From the NCBI GenBank assembly GCA_020629515.1, contig JAHDDE010000001.1, positions 113,783-177,782 on the forward strand: a stretch of DNA of 64,000 nt, written 5' to 3'. Source of the DNA: Saprospiraceae bacterium (lineage in GTDB: Bacteria; Bacteroidota; Bacteroidia; Chitinophagales; Saprospiraceae). Positions 37,545 through 46,896 of this stretch are shown piece by piece; position 1 is the stretch's first letter, and each line of letters opens with the position of its first letter. A program made the position numbers and the translations under genes. Under the pieces are notes generated by a model, which had not been told where the DNA came from, searched no databases, and was given only the letters and a program-made list of their open reading frames with translations.

Positions 37545-38456
37545 CTGAAAGCAAAACATAAATATCTTGTTCTCATCGGAGGTCCCACCGCAAGCGGAAA
37601 AACCTCACTAAGCATTGAATTAGCAAAATATTTCAAAACAGAGATCATTTCTGCCGACAGCAGACAATTCTACAAAGAAATATCGATCGGAACAGCAAAG
37701 CCTACTTCTAAAGAGCTTAATTCAGTAGATCATCATCTTATTGACTCGTTATCAATTTTTGATAATTTTAGTGTGGGTGATTTTGAGAGAGCGGCTTTAA
37801 ACTTAATAAATACGATTCATTGTACTAATGAAGTAGCTATTGTGGTTGGAGGTACGGGATTATACCTCAAGTCCCTTTATCATGGGTTAGATAAGTTCCC
37901 CAAAGAAGATCCTCAGCACAAAATCTACTATAACTCCTTATTCAAATCTGAGGGTTTAGAATCAATTCAATATGAATTGATCAAGGTTGATCCCATCTAT
38001 GCAAAACAAATCGACATAAACAATCCACACAGGATAATTAGAGCACTTTCTATATACAAGACAACCGGAATCCCATTTAGTCACTTCATAAAAAGCCATA
38101 AACCCCAAAGGCCTTTTGAATCTATAAGAATAAAAACTGATTTACCCAGAGATATCCTCTATCGGCGCATTAACCAAAGAGTGGATGAAATGATCACAAA
38201 TGGATTAATTGAAGAAGCACAAAGGGTGTACCCTTACCGCCATCTCAATAGCTTAAATACAGTTGGGTACAAAGAACTTTTTAAATATTTCGATCAAGAA
38301 TGGTCTTTGGAATACGCTATTGACAAGATAAAGCAGCACACAAGGAATTATGCTAAACGACAAATTACTTGGTTCAACAATCAAGATGAGTGGCTATCAG
38401 CGAAAAATAAAGAACAAGCCATTCAGCACATAAATAGTTCAATTCAGTCCGAATAA
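37545..38456 (+). CDS. miaA: tRNA dimethylallyltransferase MiaA (CTG start or frameshifted start)
   Basis: MiaA attaches a dimethylallyl group to A37 of tRNAs that read UNN codons. The P-loop GGPTASGKT, the motif ISADSRQFYKEISIGTAKP, VVGGTGLYLKSLYHG and the C-terminal NYAKRQITWF are all visible. The first in-frame ATG/GTG/TTG, a GTG at 37773, would delete the P-loop and must be wrong. Between the upstream in-frame TAA (37539-37541) and the P-loop the only plausible start is CTG at 37545, giving MKAKHKYLVLIGG and 303 residues. Alternatively, an ATG at 37517 in another frame would join if one base of the A4 run at 37553-37556 were absent. Confidence 0.88.
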   Translation: MKAKHKYLVLIGGPTASGKTSLSIELAKYFKTEIISADSRQFYKEISIGTAKPTSKELNSVDHHLIDSLSIFDNFSVGDFERAALNLINTIHCTNEVAIVVGGTGLYLKSLYHGLDKFPKEDPQHKIYYNSLFKSEGLESIQYELIKVDPIYAKQIDINNPHRIIRALSIYKTTGIPFSHFIKSHKPQRPFESIRIKTDLPRDILYRRINQRVDEMITNGLIEEAQRVYPYRHLNSLNTVGYKELFKYFDQEWSLEYAIDKIKQHTRNYAKRQITWFNNQDEWLSAKNKEQAIQHINSSIQSE

Positions 38457-38649
38457 TCGAATGAATGAAGAAAAAAAGCTGAAATTTGAGTATTAAATTC
38501 GTTTTTTTTCAACAAAACTTAAATTTTTATAATTTTCCGCGACCTATCATTATTCTGTAGACTAAGATGATAAAATTCATTTTTTCTGATTAAAATATTC
38601 ACGCAGAATTTTATTTTGAAAAAGCTCAAATAATCAATTATGCATAGCA

Positions 38650-38666
38650 CAATAATTTGATTATTG
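38650..38666. promoter_or_regulatory. 17-bp inverted repeat upstream of gap
   Basis: CAATAAT-TTG-ATTATTG is a perfect 7-bp inverted repeat about 85 nt before the gap start, in a 295-base non-coding stretch (38457-38751). It could be an operator controlling gap-pgk. An AT-rich palindrome of this size can occur by chance, so confidence is low. The rest of the stretch is AT-rich with no gene I would accept. Confidence 0.3.
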
Positions 38667-38723
38667 ACGAATATCTTTCCAGTAATTCGCTTTAAAGGCA
38701 TAGAAATTACTAATTACTTTATT

Positions 38724-38731
38724 TAATTTTG
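38724..38731 (+). promoter_or_regulatory. possible -7 promoter element for gap-pgk
   Basis: TAATTTTG fits TAnnTTTG and ends 20 nt before the gap ATG. No TTTG appears at the standard 19-nt spacing upstream. Confidence 0.35.
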
Positions 38732-38751
38732 TCATATCAAATTCATGAAAA

Positions 38752-39750
38752 ATGGGAAAAAAAATAGCTATCAATGGTTTTGGACGTATAGGAAGACTTA
38801 CGTTCAGAAATCTTGTCAAAAATGAAAATATCGAAGTTGTCGCGATCAATGATCTAACTGACAACGCAACATTAGCTCACTTGTTAAAATTCGATAGTGC
38901 TCATGGTCAATTTGACGGTACAGTCGAATCTACAGAAGATGCTTTAATAGTAAATGGTAAAAGCATTAAAGCATTTGCAGAAAGAGATCCTGCCAAGCTT
39001 CCTTGGGCTGATCTTGGAGTGGACTTAGTATTAGAGTGTACAGGAATATTCAGAACCAAAGAAAAGGCTGGATTACACTTAACAGCTGGAGCTAAAGATG
39101 TATTAATATCAGCTCCTGCTAAAGGTGATGGAGTACAAACTATCGTATTAGGTGTCAATAATGACGAATTAGATAGAAGAGCAAATGTATTCTCCAATGC
39201 ATCTTGTACAACCAACTGCCTTGCTCCAGTAATGAAAATTCTCGAAGAGAACTATGGTGTTATTTATGGCGCAATGACTACTACTCATGCCTATACTGCA
39301 GATCAAAGGATACAAGACGCGCCTCATGCAGATCTAAGAAGAGCCCGAGCTGCTGCGTATAATATAGTTCCTACAAGTACAGGAGCTGCTAAAGCGGTAG
39401 GAAAGGTTGTGCCTTCTGTTGATGGTAAATTATTCGCTATAGCTGTCAGAGTACCAGTTATTACTGGCTCTATGGTAGAATTGAATGTTCGGTTATCGAA
39501 AAAAGTTACTAAAGAAGAGTTGAATGCAAAATTCAAGGAATATGCCGATGGTGCTATGAAAGGGATTTTAGAGTACTCAACAGACCCATTAGTATCAAGC
39601 GACATAGTTGGCAATAAACATTCATCTATTTTTGATTCATTGATGACTGACATCAATGAGGATATGGTCAAATTAGTAAGTTGGTATGATAATGAAGCCG
39701 GATATTCTGCGCGATTAGCAGATTTAGCGGCACTAATCGTTAAGGCTTAA
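38752..39750 (+). CDS. gap: type I glyceraldehyde-3-phosphate dehydrogenase
   Basis: This is the glycolytic enzyme that oxidises glyceraldehyde-3-phosphate with NAD. It has the Rossmann motif NGFGRIGR at 8-15, and Asp34, which favours NAD over NADP. The active-site Cys152 is in NASCTTNCLAP, and the partner His179 is in TTTHAYT. SWYDNEAGYS closes the C-terminus. At 332 residues it is canonical. pgk starts 2 nt after its stop, forming a two-step glycolytic operon. Confidence 0.98.
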   Translation: MGKKIAINGFGRIGRLTFRNLVKNENIEVVAINDLTDNATLAHLLKFDSAHGQFDGTVESTEDALIVNGKSIKAFAERDPAKLPWADLGVDLVLECTGIFRTKEKAGLHLTAGAKDVLISAPAKGDGVQTIVLGVNNDELDRRANVFSNASCTTNCLAPVMKILEENYGVIYGAMTTTHAYTADQRIQDAPHADLRRARAAAYNIVPTSTGAAKAVGKVVPSVDGKLFAIAVRVPVITGSMVELNVRLSKKVTKEELNAKFKEYADGAMKGILEYSTDPLVSSDIVGNKHSSIFDSLMTDINEDMVKLVSWYDNEAGYSARLADLAALIVKA

Positions 39751-39752
39751 CA

Positions 39753-40955
39753 ATGAACATAAATGTATCGGGCAAAAAAGTCCTTGTTCGTGTTGATTTT
39801 AATGTTCCTTTGGATAAAGAATTAAACATCACCGATGATACGAGGATTCAAAGAGCCTTACCCACTATAAACAAATTGCTTGCTGAAGGAGCTGCCGTTA
39901 TACTTATGTCTCACTTGGGGAGGCCGCAGAAAAAACTTAACGAAGATGGAACAATTAATGTGAAAAAATTCACATTAAGAAATATAGCACCTCACTTAGC
40001 AACTCTATTGAATAGACCTGTACAATTTGCAGAAGATTGTATTGGTGAAAATGCTAAAACAAAAGCAGCTTCTCTATTAAGTGGAGAAGTTCTTTTGTTG
40101 GAGAATACAAGATTTCATAAAGGAGAATCTAAAGGAGATATTGCAATGGCCCAAAGTCTTGCTTCCTTAGCTGATATCTACGTTAATGACGCCTTTGGAA
40201 CGGCACATCGCGCTCATGCATCAACATCAGTTATTGCTCAATATTTTGACCAATCCAATAAACAATTTGGTCTTTTGATGCAATCTGAAATTACCAATGC
40301 CGATAAGGTCTTGCATAATCCTCAAAAGCCATTAGTGGCGATAACAGGTGGAGCTAAAGTATCGGATAAACTTCTATTATTAGAAAAGTTGATAGACTTT
40401 GCAGATACGGTAATTATAGGAGGAGGAATGGCTTACACCTTTTTCAAAGCTCAAGGCGGTGAGATAGGAAATTCAATATGTGAAGAGGACAAAGTAGACT
40501 TAGCGTTGGACTTATTAGAATTAGCTAAAAAGAAGAATACACAACTTTTATTACCTGTTGATAATGTAGCTGCTGATGATTTCAGCCCTACAGCTAATAG
40601 TCAAATAGTTGATAGTATGAGTATACCCAATGGATGGGAGGGTTTAGATATCGGACCAGAATCTATCGATCTATTCTCTAAGGCAATCGCTACAGCACAA
40701 ACTATAATATGGAATGGACCTATGGGTGTCTTTGAGTTCGACAAATTTGCCATAGGTACTAATGCTATAGCTCAGGCGGTGGCAGGTGCTACTTCGAAAG
40801 GGGCATTTTCTTTAATTGGTGGGGGAGATTCGGTCTCCGCGATTAAGAAAAACGGCTTAGCTGACCAAGTCAGTTTTGTCTCAACTGGAGGTGGAGCAAT
40901 GTTAGAATATTTAGAAGGCAAAGAACTTCCTGGTATAAAGGCCATTAAGTCATAA
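39753..40955 (+). CDS. pgk: phosphoglycerate kinase
   Basis: This enzyme transfers the phosphate of 1,3-bisphosphoglycerate to ADP. The N-terminal motif VRVDFNVPL, the MSHLGRP substrate arginine loop, ENTRFHKGE, TGGAKVSDKLLLL and the C-terminal GGGDSVSA are all present. Length 400 is normal. It follows gap by 2 nt and is co-transcribed with it. The next gene, a sulfotransferase, is 44 nt away and could be part of the same message. Confidence 0.98.
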   Translation: MNINVSGKKVLVRVDFNVPLDKELNITDDTRIQRALPTINKLLAEGAAVILMSHLGRPQKKLNEDGTINVKKFTLRNIAPHLATLLNRPVQFAEDCIGENAKTKAASLLSGEVLLLENTRFHKGESKGDIAMAQSLASLADIYVNDAFGTAHRAHASTSVIAQYFDQSNKQFGLLMQSEITNADKVLHNPQKPLVAITGGAKVSDKLLLLEKLIDFADTVIIGGGMAYTFFKAQGGEIGNSICEEDKVDLALDLLELAKKKNTQLLLPVDNVAADDFSPTANSQIVDSMSIPNGWEGLDIGPESIDLFSKAIATAQTIIWNGPMGVFEFDKFAIGTNAIAQAVAGATSKGAFSLIGGGDSVSAIKKNGLADQVSFVSTGGGAMLEYLEGKELPGIKAIKS

Positions 40956-40999
40956 TAATGATAGACAGAAATTAACTTTTTAGTCGTTATTAGCTTGTG

Positions 41000-41788
41000 A
41001 TGAGTTCAGAACTATTAGCGACTAAAAAGTTTTTGATTGTGGCAGGTATGCATCGATCTAATACAAGCTACTTTACTCATTGCTTGAGTAAAGCTGGGCT
41101 GAACTTAGGTAATGATCTTATAGCTGCCTCCAAGTCTAATAAACATGGCCATTTTGAAGATGAGGATATAGTTGATTTTCATAAGGCATTGATATCTCAA
41201 AATAATCTTGAATCCAGATGGAACTATGTTCAATTTTCGAAAATTGAAGCATTTACTCCAAGTGATCAAGATATACAAAAAGCGACGTCAATCTTAACTC
41301 ACAAAATTCAAGACAATACTCATTTCGCTTGGAAAGATCCTCGTAACTGTCATTTTTTATCTCTTTGGCTCAAGGTAGTTCCACAAGCCAAGTTCGTGCT
41401 TATAGTTAGAAGACCGGAAGAATGTGTTAGATCGCTCATGAGGAGATCTCTTCAAAATAATAAGTGGAAACTTAGACCTGATTTATATTTTAGGTTTCAT
41501 AAGTACTGGGAGATTACCAATAAACAGATATTAAATTTCTATAATGCTAACAAAGAATCTTCTTTAATTTTACTTACTCCTGATCATATCTCGAATAGTA
41601 CTTTTCATCGATACCTGAATAACACAATATTTAACATCTGGAAATTTCCGAAACTTCATGAAATTGATCTAATGGAAAACTATGATAAAAGTTTGATAAC
41701 CTCTAATAGTCACGTCTTTTACAAACAGCCTCGAACTACTCTGTTATATGATAAACTGGCGACTTTAGCCAATCAACAATTAGTCTAA
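41000..41788 (+). CDS. sulfotransferase-family protein
   Basis: This 262-residue protein has a clear PAPS 5'-phosphosulfate loop, VAGMHRSNTSYF (GMHRSNTS at 16-23), and the 3'-phosphate motif LIVRRPEECVRSLMRRS. HGHFEDEDIVDFH resembles glycan sulfotransferases of marine bacteria. The ATG at 41000 is preferred over a GTG one codon upstream. It follows pgk by 44 nt. Its last 9 bases overlap the end of the convergent polysaccharide-export gene, which hints at, but does not prove, a shared role in a sulfated exopolysaccharide. Confidence 0.85.
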   Translation: MSSELLATKKFLIVAGMHRSNTSYFTHCLSKAGLNLGNDLIAASKSNKHGHFEDEDIVDFHKALISQNNLESRWNYVQFSKIEAFTPSDQDIQKATSILTHKIQDNTHFAWKDPRNCHFLSLWLKVVPQAKFVLIVRRPEECVRSLMRRSLQNNKWKLRPDLYFRFHKYWEITNKQILNFYNANKESSLILLTPDHISNSTFHRYLNNTIFNIWKFPKLHEIDLMENYDKSLITSNSHVFYKQPRTTLLYDKLATLANQQLV

Positions 41789-44476
41789 CCTTTGAACTAA
41801 TAATACTAATGTCAATATTGACATTGCTTGAGCTACACTATCACCCAACACTTTTGTCCAATTAACATCTTCTTTGTTCTGACTTCCATATAGATCCACC
41901 GGTCTCTTTCCGACATTGATAACAGATCCTTGCTGTACTAATGGATGTTTCTTTCCAAAAGGAAAACGTTTCTCCGTAGTTTTAACTTCTCCGTTAGGAT
42001 GAGTTACCCATATTTTATCCTTTCTGGCATTATCCGCAAACCCTCCTGCATATTCATTGATATAAAATAGAGCCGTCTTTCCTTGATGAAAGGGTACCCT
42101 TATAGAATTATCCTCTCCTAAAATATCATCATTTTGAGTCTCCTTAATATTGGTCGCACCAGCGATCGTCACATAATCTTTTCTTTTAGGAATAATTAAT
42201 TCATCCCCATTTTTCAATGTATAATTATATCGAGAATTAGGCTTAGATAGAATTTCATCAACTCTTATTACAATAAATCCTATACTATCTTCACCTCTAT
42301 ACAAAGTGGCACCTGCAGGAAAGGCAGATTCGGTGATTCCTCCTGCTCGCTGTAGAAGATCATAAACAGTCTCATTCTCTTTAATAATACTATATTCTCC
42401 AGGAAGTACCACTTCGCCTTCGACAATAACATTTTGTTGCAATTCAAATTCTGGTACAGAACGTACAAAGATGTTATCGTATGGCTCAAGCTCAAAGACA
42501 CTATCACCTGACCCAAGATCATTAATTCCATTCCGACTTAAGGAAACAGTTTTTACAATAGTTTCAGTCTTTTGATTATCCTGTATGATCACTCTTGATA
42601 CCTCTATATTGTTAGTCGCCGACGATTTTTTAAACCCTCCAGCCAGAACAATAGCATCTCTAAGTGACATTCCCTCTCCATAGATAAATTCTCCCGGGTT
42701 ATTTACTGCGCCAGACACCTTTATTCCTATTTCGTCATAAAATTCATTCTTACTATAGATATAAATTGAATCGAAAGGTTCTAAGACAATATTATCTGCG
42801 CTATTCTCTTCTGACATTAAACGTCTTAGATCGAGACTCACATAAGAGTAATCTGCAGGATTTAATGGATCTAACCTATGAATATGAGCAAAAGTAGCGG
42901 CATCTCTTCTTAATCCTCCAGCCATTAAAATCGCATCAGCAGCCCTTAAATTGCCATTCTGGTCATAAGGTATTTTCTCCTCATATCTAACCGCTCCAGC
43001 TATCTTTATAAATTGCTCATCAGTAAACCGTTCTTTAGGCCAGATCATTACTTGATCTCTGTCTTCTAAGATCAAATCAACCAAAGGAGAATTATCTTTT
43101 AGTATATCATCAATCGATAATGAAATAATACTAATCTGACCATCTGGCTTAGTTCTTTTTAAATAAGCGAAGTCAGTTTTAGACGTATTTTTCAGTTGAC
43201 CTAAGTTTACAAGATCGCTAATCCTCATGCCTGGAGTTCGCTCAAACTCTCCAGGTTTACGAACATCACCTTCTATTACTACATAATTTTCTAATAAAGC
43301 GGCAATAGAGTCTATTTCAATTATATCTCCATTATTCAGTTCAAAATCTTGTCTTTTCTTAATTAATGAAGCATATGGTATGTCTTTTACAACCCTCTTG
43401 TCCTCTTCGTATCTGAGCACCCGCATAGAAGATAGATAGGCAGATCGATTAAGCCCCCCTGCATAATTGATTAAACTCATTATTCCTTCGCCAGGCAAGA
43501 GTTCATAAGTATGTGGTCTATTAATAGCTCCTCTTATTTCAACAAGATCTGCGGCAGATGGAACAAAAATCAAGTCTCCATCTTCAAGAAAATATTTATT
43601 GGTAGCTTTTGGATTATCAAGTAACTCATACAAATCAAAAAATTCATCTCGACCATCTCTTTTCACTAATTTAATCTTCCTCACAGATCCATTGTCAGTA
43701 AAACCTCCAGCTGCTGACAAAAGATTCATGATTGAATTTACAGCTGGTACTGTAAATGTACCCTGATTATTCACCTCCCCAAACACTTGGACTGTGATGT
43801 TACGAATAGTATTTACACTTACGCTGAATTGACCATCCTTAAAATTATAATCGCGACTATAATTTTTCTTTAGTTTCTCCCTAATTTCAGATAGAGTTAG
43901 CCCTTTGACGAACACCTTAACCCTCCCTTCCCTGATCATGATGCTCCCATCGGAGAGTACTGTATGTAATTCATCAGTTTGGGCATTAAGACCGAAGACA
44001 GAAACGGCCACTTCATCACCCATCCCTACCCGATAATAAGATGGTGGCACATATCCATTTGACGATTCAATGATTCCTATATTACTTCCATTTACTAATC
44101 TATGACCAAAAATAGAATACTCCTTAATACTATCTTGATCCAACAATTCTTGAGTCAAACTATCTTGACTCAGAATACTATCCATAGAGATATCTGCATC
44201 TATAGTATCTAAAGGCCCCACTATATTCACACCTTGCTTTTTGGCTTCTTGAAGTTGTTCAATAGCTTCTTGCAATTCTCCAATTTGTGAAGGAGTTAAA
44301 TCCTGAAGATTATTTATATCAATATTACGCTGAAGAAGCAATAAGCGCAATTCTTCTTCTTCTATCCCTCTTTTTTGCAACTCCTCTTGGAGCTGAACAT
44401 TATAAGGGACCAATTGACTATACCCTGTGGATACTACAATTATGCTAAAGAATAAAATACGCAGCCAAATAATCAT
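41780..44476 (-). CDS. polysaccharide export protein with seven SLBB-like units
   Basis: This 898-residue envelope protein belongs to the Wza-like outer-membrane polysaccharide export family. A signal peptide and a short coiled-coil-like region (LQEAIEQLQEAKKQG) precede the export domain YRVGMGDEVAVSVFGLN. Seven SLBB-type units follow, recognisable by repeats such as GEFIYGEGMSLRDAIVLAGGF and GEYSIIKENETVYDLLQRAGG. Typical Wza has only two or three. A C-terminal hydrophobic stretch (AMSILTLVLLV) ends the protein. rfbB lies 6 nt upstream on the same strand; no Wzc or Wzx partner is in the window. Confidence 0.88.
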   Translation of the reverse strand: MIIWLRILFFSIIVVSTGYSQLVPYNVQLQEELQKRGIEEEELRLLLLQRNIDINNLQDLTPSQIGELQEAIEQLQEAKKQGVNIVGPLDTIDADISMDSILSQDSLTQELLDQDSIKEYSIFGHRLVNGSNIGIIESSNGYVPPSYYRVGMGDEVAVSVFGLNAQTDELHTVLSDGSIMIREGRVKVFVKGLTLSEIREKLKKNYSRDYNFKDGQFSVSVNTIRNITVQVFGEVNNQGTFTVPAVNSIMNLLSAAGGFTDNGSVRKIKLVKRDGRDEFFDLYELLDNPKATNKYFLEDGDLIFVPSAADLVEIRGAINRPHTYELLPGEGIMSLINYAGGLNRSAYLSSMRVLRYEEDKRVVKDIPYASLIKKRQDFELNNGDIIEIDSIAALLENYVVIEGDVRKPGEFERTPGMRISDLVNLGQLKNTSKTDFAYLKRTKPDGQISIISLSIDDILKDNSPLVDLILEDRDQVMIWPKERFTDEQFIKIAGAVRYEEKIPYDQNGNLRAADAILMAGGLRRDAATFAHIHRLDPLNPADYSYVSLDLRRLMSEENSADNIVLEPFDSIYIYSKNEFYDEIGIKVSGAVNNPGEFIYGEGMSLRDAIVLAGGFKKSSATNNIEVSRVIIQDNQKTETIVKTVSLSRNGINDLGSGDSVFELEPYDNIFVRSVPEFELQQNVIVEGEVVLPGEYSIIKENETVYDLLQRAGGITESAFPAGATLYRGEDSIGFIVIRVDEILSKPNSRYNYTLKNGDELIIPKRKDYVTIAGATNIKETQNDDILGEDNSIRVPFHQGKTALFYINEYAGGFADNARKDKIWVTHPNGEVKTTEKRFPFGKKHPLVQQGSVINVGKRPVDLYGSQNKEDVNWTKVLGDSVAQAMSILTLVLLVQRLD

Positions 44477-44482
44477 TATGTA

Positions 44483-45544
44483 TTAGTTTAAACTATACTG
44501 TCTTTTATAATAATCCATATAAGACCCCGAAGTTATATCTGACAACCATTCCTCATTATCCCAATACCAATCGATAGTTTTTTTCATCCCTTCAACAACG
44601 GTAACTGAAGGGCTCCAACCTAATTCAGTGGTAAGTTTTGTATTATCGATAGCGTATCTATGATCATGCCCAGGCCTGTCTTTGACGAACGTGATTAACT
44701 CCCTGCTACTTCCTTGAGGTTTACCCATTTTTTGATCCATCAGATCACATAAAATATGTACCAATGCAATATTCTGAAGTTCGTTATTACCTCCAATATT
44801 ATATGTCTCGTTGACCCTTCCTTTATGAAATATCACATCAATTGCGCTGGCATGATCTATAACAAAAAGCCAATCTCTAATATTGGTACCATCTCCATAT
44901 ACTGGCAAATTTTTAGAATGTCGAATATTATTGAGCATAAGAGGTATCAATTTCTCAGGAAACTGATTAGGTCCATAATTATTAGAGCAATTGGAGATTT
45001 TGGTCTGTAATCCATAAGTATTTGCATATGCCCTCACAAAGTGATCAGAACTTGCTTTTGATGCTGAATAAGGAGATTGAGGGTCATATGCAGTATCTTC
45101 ATAGAAGTAGCCCTCTGGGCCTAAACTTCCATACACTTCATCAGTTGAAACATGATAAAACATATGTTTAGAATAGTCTTTCTCCCATGCCTTCCTTGCT
45201 GCCTGCATCAAATTTACCGTTCCAATAATATTGGTTTTTAAAAACGCTAATGGATCAGTTATAGACCTATCTACGTGTGATTCAGCAGCAAGATGAATTA
45301 TATCCGTGATATCATAATCATTAAAGACTGCAGAAATATGGTCTGCCTCTAAAATATTGCCATGAACAAAAACATAATTGTTCATCTTTTCAATATCGCT
45401 CAGATTAGATAAATTACCTGCGTAGGTCAAGGCGTCGAAATTGACTATTCTGTAGTCAGGATATTTCTTAACTAATAATCTTATGACGTGCGATCCAATA
45501 AACCCCGCTCCACCAGTAACTAAAATATTTTTTAAATAGTTCAA
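44483..45544 (-). CDS. rfbB: dTDP-glucose 4,6-dehydratase
   Basis: This enzyme converts dTDP-glucose to dTDP-4-keto-6-deoxyglucose, the entry to rhamnose and other deoxysugars. The NAD-binding GGAGFIG is at 11-17, the catalytic TDE at 134-136 (STDEVYGS), and Tyr159-xxx-Lys163 lies in YSASK. Length 353 fits RmlB. The start is TTG (MNYLKNILVTGG) with no ATG available. The other rml genes are not in the window. It precedes the SLBB export gene by 6 nt, linking it to a surface polysaccharide. Confidence 0.96.
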   Translation of the reverse strand: MNYLKNILVTGGAGFIGSHVIRLLVKKYPDYRIVNFDALTYAGNLSNLSDIEKMNNYVFVHGNILEADHISAVFNDYDITDIIHLAAESHVDRSITDPLAFLKTNIIGTVNLMQAARKAWEKDYSKHMFYHVSTDEVYGSLGPEGYFYEDTAYDPQSPYSASKASSDHFVRAYANTYGLQTKISNCSNNYGPNQFPEKLIPLMLNNIRHSKNLPVYGDGTNIRDWLFVIDHASAIDVIFHKGRVNETYNIGGNNELQNIALVHILCDLMDQKMGKPQGSSRELITFVKDRPGHDHRYAIDNTKLTTELGWSPSVTVVEGMKKTIDWYWDNEEWLSDITSGSYMDYYKRQYSLN

Positions 45545-45639
45545 GCCAGTCCCTTTTATAATGCAATTTACTGTATTTGATATTTATACAATAGGATTCT
45601 CATTAATCTGAGAGGTATTAACTTAATATTGTGATAAGT

Positions 45640-46896
45640 ATGATTAAAAACTTTGCAATATTAATTCTTAATAAGCTCTTTTTTAAGATCTGCTATCCTA
45701 CTTTATTGGCCACGTCCATTAGATTTATTAGACTTTTGGGCCCTGATCACAAGCTAAAAAAATGGTATGAACAGCGAAAGACTTTTAATGACTTAAAAAG
45801 TATTAGAACTGAATATAATAAACCTTGTATTTTAATATTCTGTCCTTCACTCGGTGAATATGAATCCATTAAATATTTAGTCAAATTATTAAAAGTTGAT
45901 TTCACCATTCATTTAAGCTTTTTTTCGGATTCTGGCTATATCAATATGCTGAATAGAGAAGAGGAATATGATCAAATGAGCTACACACCAATTGATGAGA
46001 AACGAAAAATTGAAAAGTATTTATCTATTATCAATCCATCTAAAATAATATTGGCAAGTTCCTTTGACTGGCCCAATCTTTTATTGACGCTTTATAAATT
46101 GAATAAAGCATATTTCTTCATCGATTTTAAACATAAAAGTCAAATTTGGTATCGACGAATTTTCTTCAAAATGCTAGCACCATATTACCTGAAGTCTTCA
46201 GGAATATTTACTTCAGACCAATCAACCTACGAAATCCTACAAAAGTCAGGATTCAAAAAATCATTCCTTACTGAACACCTTAGAATATCTTCTATTCTTC
46301 AAGATCAGCATATTGCAGAAATTCCGCCGAAAATCTTAGAATTTAAAGGTAATAATCAAATGATCATCTTAGGGAGCATTCATTTGGAGGATTTAAAAAC
46401 AATAGGCCAATCCCTAAAGATCATATCAGAAAAATATAAAATTCTCGTTGTCCCCCATGATCTGAAAAAGGAGTCAGTGATAGAATTATTAAGCGAATTA
46501 CCCAATTTCCTACTGTATAACACTCAAGATTCTATTGATATTAGGCGAACATCAAATATAATGGTAGTCAATTGTATGGGACTCTTAAAACATCTATATG
46601 CTATTGCTGATATGGCTTTTATTGGTGGGGGATTCGGTCAAGGGATACATAGTATACTTGAACCTGCCATATATAATATTCCCATCTTATCTGGCCCTAA
46701 CCATAAGGACTTTCCTGAAGCAGCCAAACTTATTAAAAGTAAGCAGCTTAAAGCGATAAAGTCAGGACCACAATTTCTCTCAATAGTAAATAAAGAAATG
46801 TCTTCTCCCTGTTCATATGATTTTTCTGCGACCTTTAATGTAAAAAAGCTCTACACAGATGTAACCCAGATTGTTGGTAATATTAAATCAGCCTAA
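45640..46896 (+). CDS. waaA: 3-deoxy-D-manno-octulosonic acid transferase (KDO transferase)
   Basis: WaaA adds KDO to lipid IVA in the inner membrane. About 418 residues. An N-terminal membrane-proximal segment is followed by two GT-B half domains. FCPSLGEYESIKYLVKLLK and DFTIHLSFFSDSGY match the N-terminal half. Residues corresponding to AFIGGGFGQGIHSILEPAIYNIPILSGPNH are the strongly conserved C-terminal signature. I prefer the ATG at 45640; a GTG 9 nt upstream is possible. It is divergent from rfbB and convergent with valS, overlapping by 9 bp. With kdsB it confirms KDO-containing LPS. Confidence 0.93.
   Translation: MIKNFAILILNKLFFKICYPTLLATSIRFIRLLGPDHKLKKWYEQRKTFNDLKSIRTEYNKPCILIFCPSLGEYESIKYLVKLLKVDFTIHLSFFSDSGYINMLNREEEYDQMSYTPIDEKRKIEKYLSIINPSKIILASSFDWPNLLLTLYKLNKAYFFIDFKHKSQIWYRRIFFKMLAPYYLKSSGIFTSDQSTYEILQKSGFKKSFLTEHLRISSILQDQHIAEIPPKILEFKGNNQMIILGSIHLEDLKTIGQSLKIISEKYKILVVPHDLKKESVIELLSELPNFLLYNTQDSIDIRRTSNIMVVNCMGLLKHLYAIADMAFIGGGFGQGIHSILEPAIYNIPILSGPNHKDFPEAAKLIKSKQLKAIKSGPQFLSIVNKEMSSPCSYDFSATFNVKKLYTDVTQIVGNIKSA

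Noticed and set aside
38519-38864. Two short minus-strand open frames in the gap upstream of gap
   Set aside because: They are AT-rich, overlap each other and the gap start, and lack any motif or operon support.
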